From Neorhodopirellula lusitana (GTDB taxonomy: Bacteria > Planctomycetota > Planctomycetia > Pirellulales > Pirellulaceae), in the NCBI RefSeq assembly GCF_900182915.1, contig NZ_FXUG01000010.1, forward strand, positions 124,001 to 188,000: a stretch of DNA of 64,000 nucleotides, written 5' to 3'. Both the position numbers and the translations under genes were made by a program. Numbering within the stretch: position 1 is the first letter of the stretch; each line of letters opens with the position of its first letter. The notes below the pieces were generated by a model. It ran no database searches. It was not told where the DNA came from and worked only from the letters and a program-made list of their open reading frames with translations. Positions 18,792-27,956 of the stretch are shown here, piece after piece.

Positions 18792-19852
18792 GATGGTTCC
18801 TGCCGATCGTCAAGCCTCGGATCAGCATTCTGCCTATCATTGCTTTGCATGCTTGTCGCGGCCTCCTCTTCTTGTTCCCCGCGCGATGCCGAGTCCAAGA
18901 TCTCAGCATGCTGACCTTGCTCGTTCAAATAGCGTGCCACGACGGCCGTGTACCCGTGGGTGACCCAGACCGTTTCCGGATCACACGCCTCGACCGCCTG
19001 CAATAGCGAAGGCCAATCAACGTGGTCGCTGACCACGAATCCGCGGTCGACACTTCGCCGGCGTCGCGATCCCCTCACGGCCATCCAACCGCTTGCCATC
19101 GCGGTGCTGACGCGGCCGAACTTCCGCATCCAGGGCGTGCCATGCGCACTGGGCACAGCCACCACCATTCCACCCTTCCAATCGTGTTTTCCCTCGATCG
19201 AACCAACATACGTGGTTGCAGGCATCGCCACCCCGGATTGTCGATAAGCCTCGGTACCTTTCTCCACCGCACCATGGGTGTAGATAGGGCCGATTTCCGG
19301 ATCCAGTCCCGCCAGCAATCGTTGGCTTTTACCAACCGCGTAGCCGTACAACAAACAACATTTCCCGGCATCACGGCTTTCACGCCACCAGTCGTTGATC
19401 GCCGTTGTGGTCACGTGATCGGGTTCCCACCGATAGATCGGCAAACCGAAAGTAGATTCCGTTACCAAGAGGTGACAACGGATCGGTTCCCAGCTTTCAC
19501 AGGTCGGGTCAGCTCCCAACTTGTAGTCGCCCGTGACGACCTCCACCCGTCCGCGATGCTCCAAGCGAACCTGAGCCGATCCCAACATGTGACCGGCCGG
19601 ATAAAAACTGACCTTCACGCCGCCAATCGTGACGGACTCACCATAATTCAAAAATTGAAACTCCGCTTCGTCACTCATTCGCATCCGCAACAGATGTTCG
19701 CTTCGTGTTGCAGCCAAATAGTGACGGGATCCCCAACGCGCATGATCCGTATGAGCATGACTGACAACGGCACGCCTGACCGGGCGACTGGGGTCAACGT
19801 AAAACCCACCCTGTGAACAATACAAGCCATTCGGTGTCGATTCCAAAATCAT
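18788..19852 (-). CDS. Ligase-associated beta-lactamase-fold exonuclease
   Basis: The start at ATG 19852 overlaps the UdgX stop (ATGA) and opens with MILESTPNGLYCSQGGFYVDP; the frame is open for 87 codons further upstream but that part lies inside udgX and is not conserved-looking. The 354-residue protein has the metal site AVVSHAHTDHARWGS, then FYPAGHMLGSAQVRLEH, VTGDYKLGADPTCESWEP, VTESTFGLP and a late VVSDHVDWPSLL and VWVTHGYT. It is a metallo-beta-lactamase/beta-CASP-like nuclease of the TIGR04122 group, related to SNM1/Artemis nucleases. It probably processes DNA ends for the co-encoded ligase. The C-terminus is acidic and disordered. Confidence 0.93.
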   Translation of the reverse strand: MILESTPNGLYCSQGGFYVDPSRPVRRAVVSHAHTDHARWGSRHYLAATRSEHLLRMRMSDEAEFQFLNYGESVTIGGVKVSFYPAGHMLGSAQVRLEHRGRVEVVTGDYKLGADPTCESWEPIRCHLLVTESTFGLPIYRWEPDHVTTTAINDWWRESRDAGKCCLLYGYAVGKSQRLLAGLDPEIGPIYTHGAVEKGTEAYRQSGVAMPATTYVGSIEGKHDWKGGMVVAVPSAHGTPWMRKFGRVSTAMASGWMAVRGSRRRRSVDRGFVVSDHVDWPSLLQAVEACDPETVWVTHGYTAVVARYLNEQGQHAEILDSASRGEQEEEAATSMQSNDRQNADPRLDDRQEPS

Positions 19853-21234
19853 GATCGTTCCACCGCTTGCCTTAGATCGCCGACCAGTTGCTCCTGCATT
19901 TGCCCGCGTCTTTCCCCATCGGACATCCGCAGGATCGCGGCCGGGTGCCACGTTGCCAGCGTTTGGTCGCACCACTCCGTCTGCATCATTTGCCCACGTG
20001 ACTTGGTGATACGAAAGTCGCGCCCCAACAACGCCTGCGCCGGCGTCGCCCCCAGACAAACCAACATTTCCGGTTTTACTAACCCGAGTTCCGCTTCCAA
20101 CCACGGTCGACACGCGAAGACCTCCCGCGAGTTCGGCTTTTTATGCAGCCGTCGCTTGCCTCGCTCGGTGAACTTGAAATGTTTAACCGTGTTGGTGATG
20201 TAAACGTCGCTCCGTTCCACACCGGCCAATGCTAAGCACTCATCAAGCAGATGTCCCGCGGGGCCTATGAAAGGTCTTCCAGCGATGTCTTCTTGGTCAC
20301 CAGGTTGCTCGCCGACCAAGACGATCCTCGCGTTCGGGTTCCCTTCCCCAAAAACGACTTGCGTTGCCGAGTGACAAAGATCACAAGCACTACATCGACT
20401 CGCCGCCTCAGCCAATGCCGGCAGGCTAGGTTCATCCGGCATGAAATGCATCGCCGTCTCGCCGAACCCTTCGTGTGTGTCAATCATCTGTTGGACTCGA
20501 GCCGGAGCCTGACGCAACAAATCAGGGATCAACTCAGCTTCCGGCAACGTGGCCCAGTGACGAACCGGCATCTCGCTTTTCATCATCGCCACTTTCACCC
20601 GAGCCGGATTGAAGATCGACGCATAATAGGCTTTCCAAAGCTCTTCCAAGGCATCGTCGGTCGTCACCGCACTGGCGGGAACACCGGCACCATAAATCAG
20701 TTTGGATTGATCCCAAGCGGCAGACTCTTCGGGCGTGAAGATCGTCCAGTCAATGCCTTTGAAACGTCGAGCGAAGAAGGGAGCCGCCAAGCGAACGATC
20801 CGGTGGTCGGGTCGATGCCAGGCCACAAACGACTCTGGATCGTCTGCGACTTTCCGAAATCGCACGAATGCCTTCATCTTGTGAACGTCTCGCGATACCG
20901 CTTTTTGCATCTGCATCAAGCGATCCACGTCATCATCCGTCGTGATCTGTAAAAGCTCACGTTGCTCGTTCACGATCCGCCAAAGCGTCCGGTACAAGAT
21001 CGACCATTTGTCTCGATCTCGATGGCAAGCGACCTTTGTCGCCAAGTCCAGGAAATCGCGTGGTACTTTGAACGGCTTGTTAGCCTCCGCGGAGACAACC
21101 GGCTGGTCACCAAAGAGACTCGGTTGTTCCGCATCGGAACGCCAACTGACATCCGCTGGGTGGACGCCAGCACTCACCAAACGGCGAGCTTCGGATCGCC
21201 ACTGTTCGAAGTCTTGAACACAACAACTCTGCAT
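19849..21234 (-). CDS. udgX: UdgX-type uracil-DNA glycosylase fused to DUF4130 domain
   Basis: Start options are ATG 21234 and GTG 21240; a GGGGGAGG lies 9 bases before the GTG, so the protein may be two residues longer. Residues about 1-250 are the DUF4130 domain (TIGR03915), often the partner of the operon's radical SAM protein. From about residue 265 comes a family-4-like UDG: CSACDLC and further cysteines for a 4Fe-4S cluster, LVGEQPGDQEDIAGRPFIGPAG, ITNTVKHFKF, and the UdgX insert KRRLHKKPN. UdgX proteins bind uracil in DNA and become covalently linked to it through the His of this insert; here it is His364. Confidence 0.92.
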   Translation of the reverse strand: MQSCCVQDFEQWRSEARRLVSAGVHPADVSWRSDAEQPSLFGDQPVVSAEANKPFKVPRDFLDLATKVACHRDRDKWSILYRTLWRIVNEQRELLQITTDDDVDRLMQMQKAVSRDVHKMKAFVRFRKVADDPESFVAWHRPDHRIVRLAAPFFARRFKGIDWTIFTPEESAAWDQSKLIYGAGVPASAVTTDDALEELWKAYYASIFNPARVKVAMMKSEMPVRHWATLPEAELIPDLLRQAPARVQQMIDTHEGFGETAMHFMPDEPSLPALAEAASRCSACDLCHSATQVVFGEGNPNARIVLVGEQPGDQEDIAGRPFIGPAGHLLDECLALAGVERSDVYITNTVKHFKFTERGKRRLHKKPNSREVFACRPWLEAELGLVKPEMLVCLGATPAQALLGRDFRITKSRGQMMQTEWCDQTLATWHPAAILRMSDGERRGQMQEQLVGDLRQAVERS

Positions 21235-21244
21235 CTCCACGCGA

Positions 21245-22498
21245 TCAAACCTCCCCCGAGAATGCCGAGGTGGCCGCGTCAAACAGAAGAAGCTGAGTGT
21301 TCTTCGGCTTCGCACGTTTCCCTAAATCAAGTTTGTCCAAGCTCGCCAGACCTGGATTGTGATCCGTCGTCTCTACAAACCATTTTGTACGATTCCAAGC
21401 CACGCGAAGCTTCCGCAGGTCCGCGCACCGCAAGCTTTGGAACTTACGGATCTTCAAAATCCGGTCGACGCTCCGAACTCCCACACCCGGAATTCTCAGC
21501 AATTCCTCGCGACTAGCCAGATTCACATTGACCGGAAAATAGTGCCGGTTGGCCAACGCCCACGCTAGCTTCGGATCCATTTCCAGGGATAGATTCGAGT
21601 CGCTCTCTGCAACAATCTCGCTCGCTTCGAACCCGTAGAATCGCATCAACCAATCGGCCTGATACAAACGGTGTTCACGGACCAGCGGCGGCGACTGACC
21701 CGGCAGCCGCGCGTCGGCATGCGGAATTGGGCTGTAAGCCGAGTAGTAGACCCGTCGCAAACGCTGGCCGGTGTATAGCTCCGACGCTGTCTTCAAGATC
21801 TCCAAGTCAGGCGTCGGCGTCGCCCCCACAATCATTTGGGTGCTCTGCCCAGCCGGTGCGAATCGAGGCGGTTTGAAACCGGCCTTCTTTTCCTGCTTGG
21901 TCTCGTCAATCCGCTCGCGAATCCCGCTCATCGTACTGACAATTTGGGGCTTCTTCTTTTCCGGTGCCAACTGCACCAGATCGCTCTCGGTCGGCAGCTC
22001 GATATTGACGCTTAGACGGTCCGCCCAACTGCCCGCTTGATCGATCAAATCTTGAGAAGCATTGGGGATCGTCTTCAGATGAATGTATCCTCCAAAACGC
22101 TGATCCGTCCGAAGGCGTCGAGCCACCTCAATCAGTTGCTCCATCGTGTAGTCGGAATTCTGAATGATCCCCGAACTCAGAAACAGGCCTTCGACGTAGT
22201 TGCGTTTGTAGAACTCCATCGTCAGCGAAACGACCTCGTCTACGGTGAATCTCGCCCGTGGTGTGTCGCTTGAAATTCGGTTGACGCAGTACTGACAATC
22301 GTAAATGCAATAATTCGTCAGCAAGATCTTCAACAGCGAAACGCAGCGACCATCCGGCGTGTAGCTGTGGCATATCCCCATGCCCTCAGTGCTACCAATC
22401 TGGCTACCGGCTCGTGTTCCTTTTGACCCGCTGCTCGCGCACGACGCATCGTACTTGGCCGCGTCGGCCAGAATCTTCAATTTGTCTCGCGTTTCCAT
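21245..22498 (-). CDS. Putative DNA modification/repair radical SAM protein
   Basis: The product has 417 residues. NYCIYDCQYC gives the CX3CX2C cluster that binds 4Fe-4S and SAM, followed by ARFTVDEVVSLTMEFYKRNY and GLFLSSGIIQNSDYTMEQL. The C-terminus has a helix-hairpin-helix DNA-binding motif, LLRIPGVGVRSVDRILKIR. It belongs to the TIGR03916 group. The usual neighbour is the DUF4130-UdgX gene, as here, 10 or fewer bases downstream. It is the first gene of the operon, so its promoter lies at about 22499-22600; I saw no LexA-type palindrome there. The chemistry performed on DNA is not known. Confidence 0.93.
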   Translation of the reverse strand: METRDKLKILADAAKYDASCASSGSKGTRAGSQIGSTEGMGICHSYTPDGRCVSLLKILLTNYCIYDCQYCVNRISSDTPRARFTVDEVVSLTMEFYKRNYVEGLFLSSGIIQNSDYTMEQLIEVARRLRTDQRFGGYIHLKTIPNASQDLIDQAGSWADRLSVNIELPTESDLVQLAPEKKKPQIVSTMSGIRERIDETKQEKKAGFKPPRFAPAGQSTQMIVGATPTPDLEILKTASELYTGQRLRRVYYSAYSPIPHADARLPGQSPPLVREHRLYQADWLMRFYGFEASEIVAESDSNLSLEMDPKLAWALANRHYFPVNVNLASREELLRIPGVGVRSVDRILKIRKFQSLRCADLRKLRVAWNRTKWFVETTDHNPGLASLDKLDLGKRAKPKNTQLLLFDAATSAFSGEV

Positions 22499-22698
22499 CT
22501 ATCAGCGGTCGCCTTTTGAACAAGTGAGTGAAGCGACTGCGTGTCTATAAGCCAAACGCACTAGAAGCCCAACGTACTACCGTAGGACATTGCAAAGGTC
22601 GTACCGGTTCGGCCCAGTCTTGGCACAGCCTTTGCTTTAACGTTCTCACCAAGGCGATCATGCGATCGCATTCGAAGCAACTCTCAATGGAGATCAAG

Positions 22699-22773
22699 AT
22701 GTATATCGGTGGTGGGCTTTTAGGGACGGTTTTGGTCATTTTGCTAATTGTCTTCCTCGCCCGACGAATCTAG
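22699..22773 (+). CDS. Very small single-span membrane protein (24 aa)
   Basis: ATG 22699 lies 6 bases after GGAG (22689-22692) and starts MYIGGGLLGTVLVILLIVFL followed by ARRI and a stop. It is almost entirely one transmembrane helix with a positive end. An in-frame ATG at 22687 would add four residues but lacks a ribosome-binding site. Similar tiny hydrophobic peptides are often missed in annotation. It lies upstream of the DUF883-like gene and may be co-transcribed with it. Function is unknown. Confidence 0.55.
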   Translation: MYIGGGLLGTVLVILLIVFLARRI

Positions 22774-22851
22774 AGCGAGAAGTCAGTTCTCATTTCAAAG
22801 AAACCCAGTATTAAACTCAGTAATAAACCAAGAACAGGGAGTACAGATACG

Positions 22852-23337
22852 ATGTCGGAACATCATCAAGGCACGGCAGTTACGGACGACTCGAGCAAGC
22901 AAAACCAGAACGAATGGTCGCTGGTTTACGAAGCGATCGCAGAACGTTGGCCGCAAATCGACCAGGCTGAACTACGACAGTGCGAACAGTCGATCACCGC
23001 GATTACCAAGCACGTGTCCGATCAGGTTGAATCGGCTGCTGACGAGGTCAACGCGGCAGTAACGGAATTCGCCCCGGAGACCCACAGCGTGTTAGAACCA
23101 GTTGCGGAGAAGCTAAAGCAAGCGTCCAGCACGGTCGGTGGATCGGTAAGCAACGCTGTCGAGCGTGTCCAGTACGAGATCGACGAGTCGCCAGTGAAGA
23201 CGTCGCTTGGCGCACTCGCCGCAGGCTTCGCACTCGGGGTCCTGGCCACCACGATCTACGCTCGCGCCCATCGAGATGCGACGCATCGTCGCCAAGCAAC
23301 CGCGTGGGAACAAATGCGTAAGCGATTTGGTGCCTAG
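22852..23337 (+). CDS. DUF883/ElaB-YqjD-like membrane-anchored stress protein
   Basis: The product is 161 residues with an AGGGAG ribosome-binding site. The N-terminal part has a CsbD-like YEAIAERWPQIDQAELRQCE. Next comes a long amphipathic helix region rich in Ala, Glu and Val (about residues 50-105). A glycine-rich transmembrane segment follows near the C-terminus (KTSLGALAAGFALGVLATTI) with a basic tail. This order, helix then C-terminal anchor after an ESPVK motif, is that of ElaB/YqjD ribosome-associated inner-membrane proteins induced in stationary phase. A role in stress fits the neighbours. Confidence 0.75.
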   Translation: MSEHHQGTAVTDDSSKQNQNEWSLVYEAIAERWPQIDQAELRQCEQSITAITKHVSDQVESAADEVNAAVTEFAPETHSVLEPVAEKLKQASSTVGGSVSNAVERVQYEIDESPVKTSLGALAAGFALGVLATTIYARAHRDATHRRQATAWEQMRKRFGA

Positions 23338-23515
23338 TCGCGGCCCCGACCCACGATCAATCCTCTAGCGGTGTTCATCGCTCGCAGTCTCCAGAGGCAT
23401 CCCCATCGATGAATGACGAGAGTCGTTCTTGTTCTTTCAACCTTACTGAACACCGATCTCCGACAACCGGATGCCGGGCTTCGCTTTCACCAAACATTCG
23501 CTACGGAAAACATTA

Positions 23516-25339
23516 ATGGCACCTTCTCTCCTACTCGGTAAGTCTCCTTCAAACAGCGAGCACACACAAATCCATGGCATGGGTCCGATTCTGCTCGACT
23601 CAGGGGTCGCTTTTCGCGTCTGGGCTCCCAACGCCGATTCGGTTTCAGTCGTGGGTGAATTCAACGACTGGAAGCCAGACGCTCATCCGATGCAAACGGA
23701 GGACAATGGGAATTGGTTCGTGGTTGTCGAAAACGCCAAACCGGGAGACCAATACAAGTACGAAATTACCAATGGAGAAAACTCGTTCCAGCGAATCGAT
23801 CCTAGGGTTCGAGAAGTGACCAACAGCATCGGCAACGGTGTCGTTCATCAGCCGGACTTCGATTGGCAGGGTGACGATTTCGAGATGCCGGCATGGAATG
23901 AGTTGGTGATTTACGAAACTCATATCGGCACCTTCCACCGCGGCGACGATGACGCAGTCGGAACGTTCGCGGACTATCAGATGAAATTCGATCATTTGAA
24001 GAAACTCGGCGTCAACGCGTTGCAGGTCATGCCCATTGCCGAGTTCGCAGGCGACTTATCGTGGGGCTACAACCCAGCGCATCCGTACGCAATTGAATCG
24101 GCTTACGGCGGTCCGCTCGGATTCAAGACCTTTGTCCGGGAGGCTCATAAGGCTGGCTTCGCCGTGATCCTCGACGTGGTTTACAACCACTTCGGCCCCA
24201 GCGATCTGGACCTGTGGCAGTTCGATGGTTGGAGCGAAAATGAGAAGGGCGGCATCTATTTCTACAATGATTTCCGCAGCGACACGCCTTGGGGCGACAC
24301 CCGGCCGGATTACGGTCGTGGCGAAGTCCGATCCTACATTCGCGACAATGCAATGATGTGGTTGGAAGACTATCACGTTGACGGCTTGCGATACGACATG
24401 ACGCTCTATATCCGTTCGGTCGACGCCAGCGGACAGCAAGAAATCCCCGAAGGTTGGGGGCTGACGCAATGGGTCAATCGCGAGATCCACGGCTTCAAAC
24501 CCTCCGCCATCACGATTGCGGAAGACTTACAAAACAACGAGTACCTGACCAAGTCCGACATTGAAGGTGGTGCTGGGTTCTCGACTCAGTGGGATGCGAA
24601 CTTTGTCCACCCGATCCGAGATGTCATCACTCAGCCGGATGACTCCGGACGTGACATGTCCAAGGTTCGAGACGCGCTGTATCACGGATACAATGGCGAC
24701 GCCTTCCAGCGAGTCATCTACACGGAATCACACGACGAAGTCGCCAATGGGAAATCGAGAATTCCCAGCGAGGTCGATGAGTCCGATCCCGAGAATTGGT
24801 TCGCACAGAAACGCTCCATGCTGGGCATCGCAGTGGTGATGACCGCTCCCGGGATTCCCATGTTGTTCCAGGGACAAGAACTGTTGCAAGACGGCTGGTT
24901 CCAGGACACCGAGGAACTGGATTGGGAAAAGCAGGATGACTTCGCGGGACTTGGACGCCTCACCCGTGACCTGATCCAACTTCGCCTCAATCGCTCCGGC
25001 ACCACCAAAGGCCTGACGGGGCAAGACGTGGATGTTTTTCATGTTAACAACACGGACAAGGTGGTCGCCTACCGACGCTCGTTCGACGGTGGACCTGGCG
25101 ACGACGTGATCGTGATCGCCAACTTCGCTAACCAGCACTACGAACATTACGAGTTCGGGATGCCCAACGAAGGAACTTGGAAGCGACGCTTCAGCAGTGA
25201 CCGCCGCAAATACAGCGACGACTTTGGCGGCGCGGCCAGCGGTGACATTCAGGCGACTCCCGAAGGCTACGATCACCAACCGTGCCGTGCCCACGTTGAG
25301 CTTCCTCCGTATACCGTCCTGATCTACTCACAAGATTAG
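23516..25339 (+). CDS. GH13 alpha-glucan enzyme with CBM48 (branching enzyme/trehalohydrolase-like)
   Basis: The start at ATG 23516 gives 607 residues; an in-frame start 45 bp upstream is possible. An N-terminal CBM48 domain (FRVWAPNADSVSVVGEFNDW) leads into a GH13 barrel: QVMPIAEFAGDLSWGYNP, LDVVYNHFGPSD, DGLRYDMTLYIRS with nucleophile Asp294, ITIAEDLQNN with acid Glu336 and YTESHDEVANG with Asp407. MFQGQELLQDGWF and a C-terminal beta domain follow. SHDEVANGK resembles glycogen branching enzyme, while overall size and CBM48 order also fit malto-oligosyltrehalose trehalohydrolase. No trehalose-synthase partner is adjacent, so I keep the general call. Confidence 0.85.
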   Translation: MAPSLLLGKSPSNSEHTQIHGMGPILLDSGVAFRVWAPNADSVSVVGEFNDWKPDAHPMQTEDNGNWFVVVENAKPGDQYKYEITNGENSFQRIDPRVREVTNSIGNGVVHQPDFDWQGDDFEMPAWNELVIYETHIGTFHRGDDDAVGTFADYQMKFDHLKKLGVNALQVMPIAEFAGDLSWGYNPAHPYAIESAYGGPLGFKTFVREAHKAGFAVILDVVYNHFGPSDLDLWQFDGWSENEKGGIYFYNDFRSDTPWGDTRPDYGRGEVRSYIRDNAMMWLEDYHVDGLRYDMTLYIRSVDASGQQEIPEGWGLTQWVNREIHGFKPSAITIAEDLQNNEYLTKSDIEGGAGFSTQWDANFVHPIRDVITQPDDSGRDMSKVRDALYHGYNGDAFQRVIYTESHDEVANGKSRIPSEVDESDPENWFAQKRSMLGIAVVMTAPGIPMLFQGQELLQDGWFQDTEELDWEKQDDFAGLGRLTRDLIQLRLNRSGTTKGLTGQDVDVFHVNNTDKVVAYRRSFDGGPGDDVIVIANFANQHYEHYEFGMPNEGTWKRRFSSDRRKYSDDFGGAASGDIQATPEGYDHQPCRAHVELPPYTVLIYSQD

Positions 25340-25487
25340 AAAACCCGTGGCGTCGTGCCGCGCTACTTTTGCTACTTGATGCCGGTGAGTCGCCCCGACG
25401 ATCCGGCATGGGTGGAAACTTGCTCGACGAATCATGTCCACCCTTCACAACTTATCCCTACTGAAACTTCTCTCAAGGAACTGAGCC

Positions 25488-26048
25488 ATGCTCGACAAAT
25501 GGATCACCGCTTCAGGCAGCCAACTCGCGATGATCCTTGTCTCATCCGTGCTGGTCTATGCCGCAATCTTGCTCTACACGCGAGTCACTGGCCTGCGAAG
25601 CTTCTCCAAAATGTCAGCTGCTGATTTTGCGATGACCATCGCGGTTGGCTCGTTGTTTGGGGCCACGATTTCTTCGCCCAATCCGACACTCTTCGCTGGA
25701 CTCTTCGCACTGCTTTGTTTGTTTGTCGCCCAGTGGGGACTGGCGTATGCAAGACAGAAATCGGACCGCGTCAGCAAAGTGGTAGACAACCAGCCGCTTC
25801 TGCTGATGGCAGGCAACGAAATATTGCACGACAACCTGCAACGTGCCAATCTGACGGAGAGTGACCTCTACGGAAAGCTCCGTGAGGCGAATGCGCTGAA
25901 TTTTAGCCAGGTCAAGGCAGTGGTTTTCGAGACCACCGGTGACGTGTCGGTGCTGCACGGCGAAGACGACGACGTGCCGCTCGAACCACGTCTCTTCCAA
26001 GATGTCATGGGTGCAGATCGCCTGCTTCAATCGTCGGTCGACCACTGA
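25488..26048 (+). CDS. DUF421 (YetF-like) membrane protein
   Basis: The product has 186 residues. Three N-terminal membrane helices include SSVLVYAAILLYTRVTGLRS, and FSKMSAADFAMTIAVGSLFG is the signature segment of DUF421. A cytosolic alpha/beta domain follows: KVVDNQPLLLMAGNEILHDN, LTESDLYGKLREANALNFSQV and VKAVVFETTGDVSVL. YetF-type proteins occur in spore-former and stress loci, but their role is not defined. It lies 80 bases before the YihY gene and is probably co-transcribed. Confidence 0.9.
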   Translation: MLDKWITASGSQLAMILVSSVLVYAAILLYTRVTGLRSFSKMSAADFAMTIAVGSLFGATISSPNPTLFAGLFALLCLFVAQWGLAYARQKSDRVSKVVDNQPLLLMAGNEILHDNLQRANLTESDLYGKLREANALNFSQVKAVVFETTGDVSVLHGEDDDVPLEPRLFQDVMGADRLLQSSVDH

Positions 26049-26127
26049 CGGGGATACCGGTTCTCTCCGTCAGTTCAGGGACGCAACGACAGCGTCCTCC
26101 ACTTCCGCTAATAGCTCAAATGTTGAC

Positions 26128-27045
26128 ATGATCGATTTCTTCAAGCAAACCTTTGCCGAATTCTCAAAGAACAAGTGCAGCACCCTCGCAGCCGCATTGG
26201 CCTACTACACCGCTTTCGCTCTACCGCCGCTACTATACCTATTGTTGACGATCCTCACGTTCGCCATGTCGCTGATGTATGACAGCGAAGAAGCTGAGCA
26301 GAAAGCCCAGACATTGTTAACCAGCCAGACGGCCCAGATGATGGGGAACCAAGCGATCTCAGACCAAGTCTCGACCATCATCGACAACCACGAAGAATCG
26401 ACCGGAAAATGGTGGAAAACGATGCTTAGCTTCCTGGGTATTATCGTCGGGGCTACCGGAGTCGTGGCAGCACTGCAAGCGGCTTTAAATCAGGTCTGGG
26501 AAGTTCAACCTGACCCGGAGCAATCGGGGTTCAAAAACCTGATCGGGAAACGCTTGCTCTCATTCACCATGATTCTGGGGCTCGGCTTCCTCCTGCTGGT
26601 TTCGCTTGTTGTCTCTTCAGTGCTAGCCGGTCTCGGTGATCGAGTGGGCACCTTCATCGGCGCGCCTTCCGTCATCGCTGAAATCGTCAACTTCACAGTC
26701 CAGGCAATTGTCGTCCTGGTCATCTTCTCAGCGATCTTCATGTACATGCCCGACGCGAAAGTCAAATGGCGTGATGTGCTGGTAGGGGCTTCTATCACGA
26801 CAGCCTTATTCTTGCTGGGACGCTTCGGGATGCAGGTCTACTTCTCCTATAGCGATCCGGGGGCCCAACTCGGTTCGGCCGCAGCATCCCTAGCCGTCTT
26901 GTTGGTGTGGGTGTACTACACGGCGATGATCGTGCTACTCGGTGCGGAAGTGACGCAGGTCTACGCGATGCGATACGGCGATGGCATCCAACCGGAAGAT
27001 CACGCGGTACGAGTGGTTGAGCAGGTCAAACGCTCCAACGGCTGA
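26128..27045 (+). CDS. YihY/BrkB-family inner-membrane protein
   Basis: ATG 26128 (MIDFFKQTFAEFSKNKCSTL) gives 305 residues; the frame is open further up but overlaps the DUF421 gene and has no plausible start. It has about six transmembrane segments. Typical motifs are AAALAYYTAFALPPLLYLLL near the N-terminus, a central GATGVVAALQAALNQVWEV, and a C-terminal SAAASLAVLLVWVYYTAMIV with LLGAEVTQVYA. The family is conserved but uncharacterised; it was once misassigned as RNase BN. Membrane-stress neighbours on both sides fit an envelope role. Confidence 0.92.
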   Translation: MIDFFKQTFAEFSKNKCSTLAAALAYYTAFALPPLLYLLLTILTFAMSLMYDSEEAEQKAQTLLTSQTAQMMGNQAISDQVSTIIDNHEESTGKWWKTMLSFLGIIVGATGVVAALQAALNQVWEVQPDPEQSGFKNLIGKRLLSFTMILGLGFLLLVSLVVSSVLAGLGDRVGTFIGAPSVIAEIVNFTVQAIVVLVIFSAIFMYMPDAKVKWRDVLVGASITTALFLLGRFGMQVYFSYSDPGAQLGSAAASLAVLLVWVYYTAMIVLLGAEVTQVYAMRYGDGIQPEDHAVRVVEQVKRSNG

Positions 27046-27155
27046 GAAGCCCAACGGCAGGAACTGCGATTCGAACCCGCCAGATAGGACGGTGATGTTG
27101 GGCAATCAGCAAGACTCGCCATCGACTGTGGTTGGCAAGTCGATCGTCCCAAAAG

Positions 27156-27200
27156 AAAACGCGGCATCGAGATTAGATTCTCGAAGCCGCGTTTGTTATT
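27156..27200. terminator. Strong bidirectional terminator between yihY and the GSP26-like gene
   Basis: AAACGCGGC (27157-27165) pairs with GCCGCGTTT (27186-27194), and TCGAGA (27167-27172) with TCTCGA (27179-27184), around the loop TTAGAT with one A-A mismatch. A runs lie to the left and T runs to the right, so it can end transcripts from both convergent genes. Confidence 0.85.
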
Positions 27201-27250
27201 GAAATGCGAAGAATGGAATGCCACCCTCCGCTTTTGTTGTTCGACCAAGT

Positions 27251-27736
27251 TTAGTCCATCACAACTGTAGCGTTGATCGACTCGTCCGTCGAAGCTTGCT
27301 CGCCTTGCATGTAGGCCTTACCCGCCTTGATGAGATACTTAACACCGGTGAACCCGGAATTGTCCCAGTACTCACCACGTTCTGGGACGATCTTCAGCAA
27401 GGTGATCGAAGGATCGCTTTTTCCGCCTGGGAACCAAACCTTCCACGCTTCGCTCCACAATGCTTCGACCTTTTCTCGGTCGTCAATCACCCGGGCCTCG
27501 CCGGACACCGAAACGTATTTGCCGGATGCCTGCATCGTTACAGCGACTTCACGGTCGAGCATCAGATCAGCAATCTTCCCCGAGGTCCGATCCGTCACGA
27601 ACCACAGTTCGCCCGAATCGGTCAACTCAGCAACCGCCATTGGTCTGGCGTCCAGCTTTCCATCGTCCGTTCGAGTGACCAGCATTGCGGTATCAAAGTC
27701 GTTCATCAAGTCGACAAGTTTTTCATAGGTATTCAT
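27251..27736 (-). CDS. General stress protein 26-like pyridoxamine-phosphate-oxidase-fold protein
   Basis: The start at ATG 27736 follows AGGGAT on the minus strand and gives 161 residues (MNTYEKLVDLMNDFDTAMLV). The split-barrel flavin fold is shown by VTRTDDGKLDARPMAVAEL, LWFVTDRTSGKIADLMLDREVAVT and KYVSVSGEARVIDDREKVEALW, then WFPGGKSDPSITLLKIVPERGEYW. This is the layout of the B. subtilis GSP26/pyridox_oxase_2 group, which binds FMN or FAD and is induced by general stress. True pyridoxamine oxidase activity is not implied. Confidence 0.88.
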   Translation of the reverse strand: MNTYEKLVDLMNDFDTAMLVTRTDDGKLDARPMAVAELTDSGELWFVTDRTSGKIADLMLDREVAVTMQASGKYVSVSGEARVIDDREKVEALWSEAWKVWFPGGKSDPSITLLKIVPERGEYWDNSGFTGVKYLIKAGKAYMQGEQASTDESINATVVMD

Positions 27737-27956
27737 TTTCGATCCCTGGTTGTAGTTGCGAATAGTGCAGTGACTTTCAAACATCACTACCAAGCGAACC
27801 GCGTGCCAGGATCCGTGTTCTGAACACGACAAGCGTCCTTCAAGGCGACGAAGAAACAACACCACGCCGAATGCGCGATGTTCGACCGAGGTGGAAGCTT
27901 TCTCACCAATCGAAACGTGTAGGTAACAGTCCGACCGCTAACCAGACGGCTGAATA

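Noticed and set aside
19853..20113. N-terminal extension of the exonuclease into udgX
   Set aside because: The extension reads the udgX C-terminal coding region in another frame; ATG 19852 with the ATGA overlap is the natural start.
27060..27110. GATTCGAACCCGCC, resembling the T-loop of a minus-strand tRNA
   Set aside because: The flanking five bases do not form a T-stem, and no acceptor stem or anticodon arm can be drawn around it.
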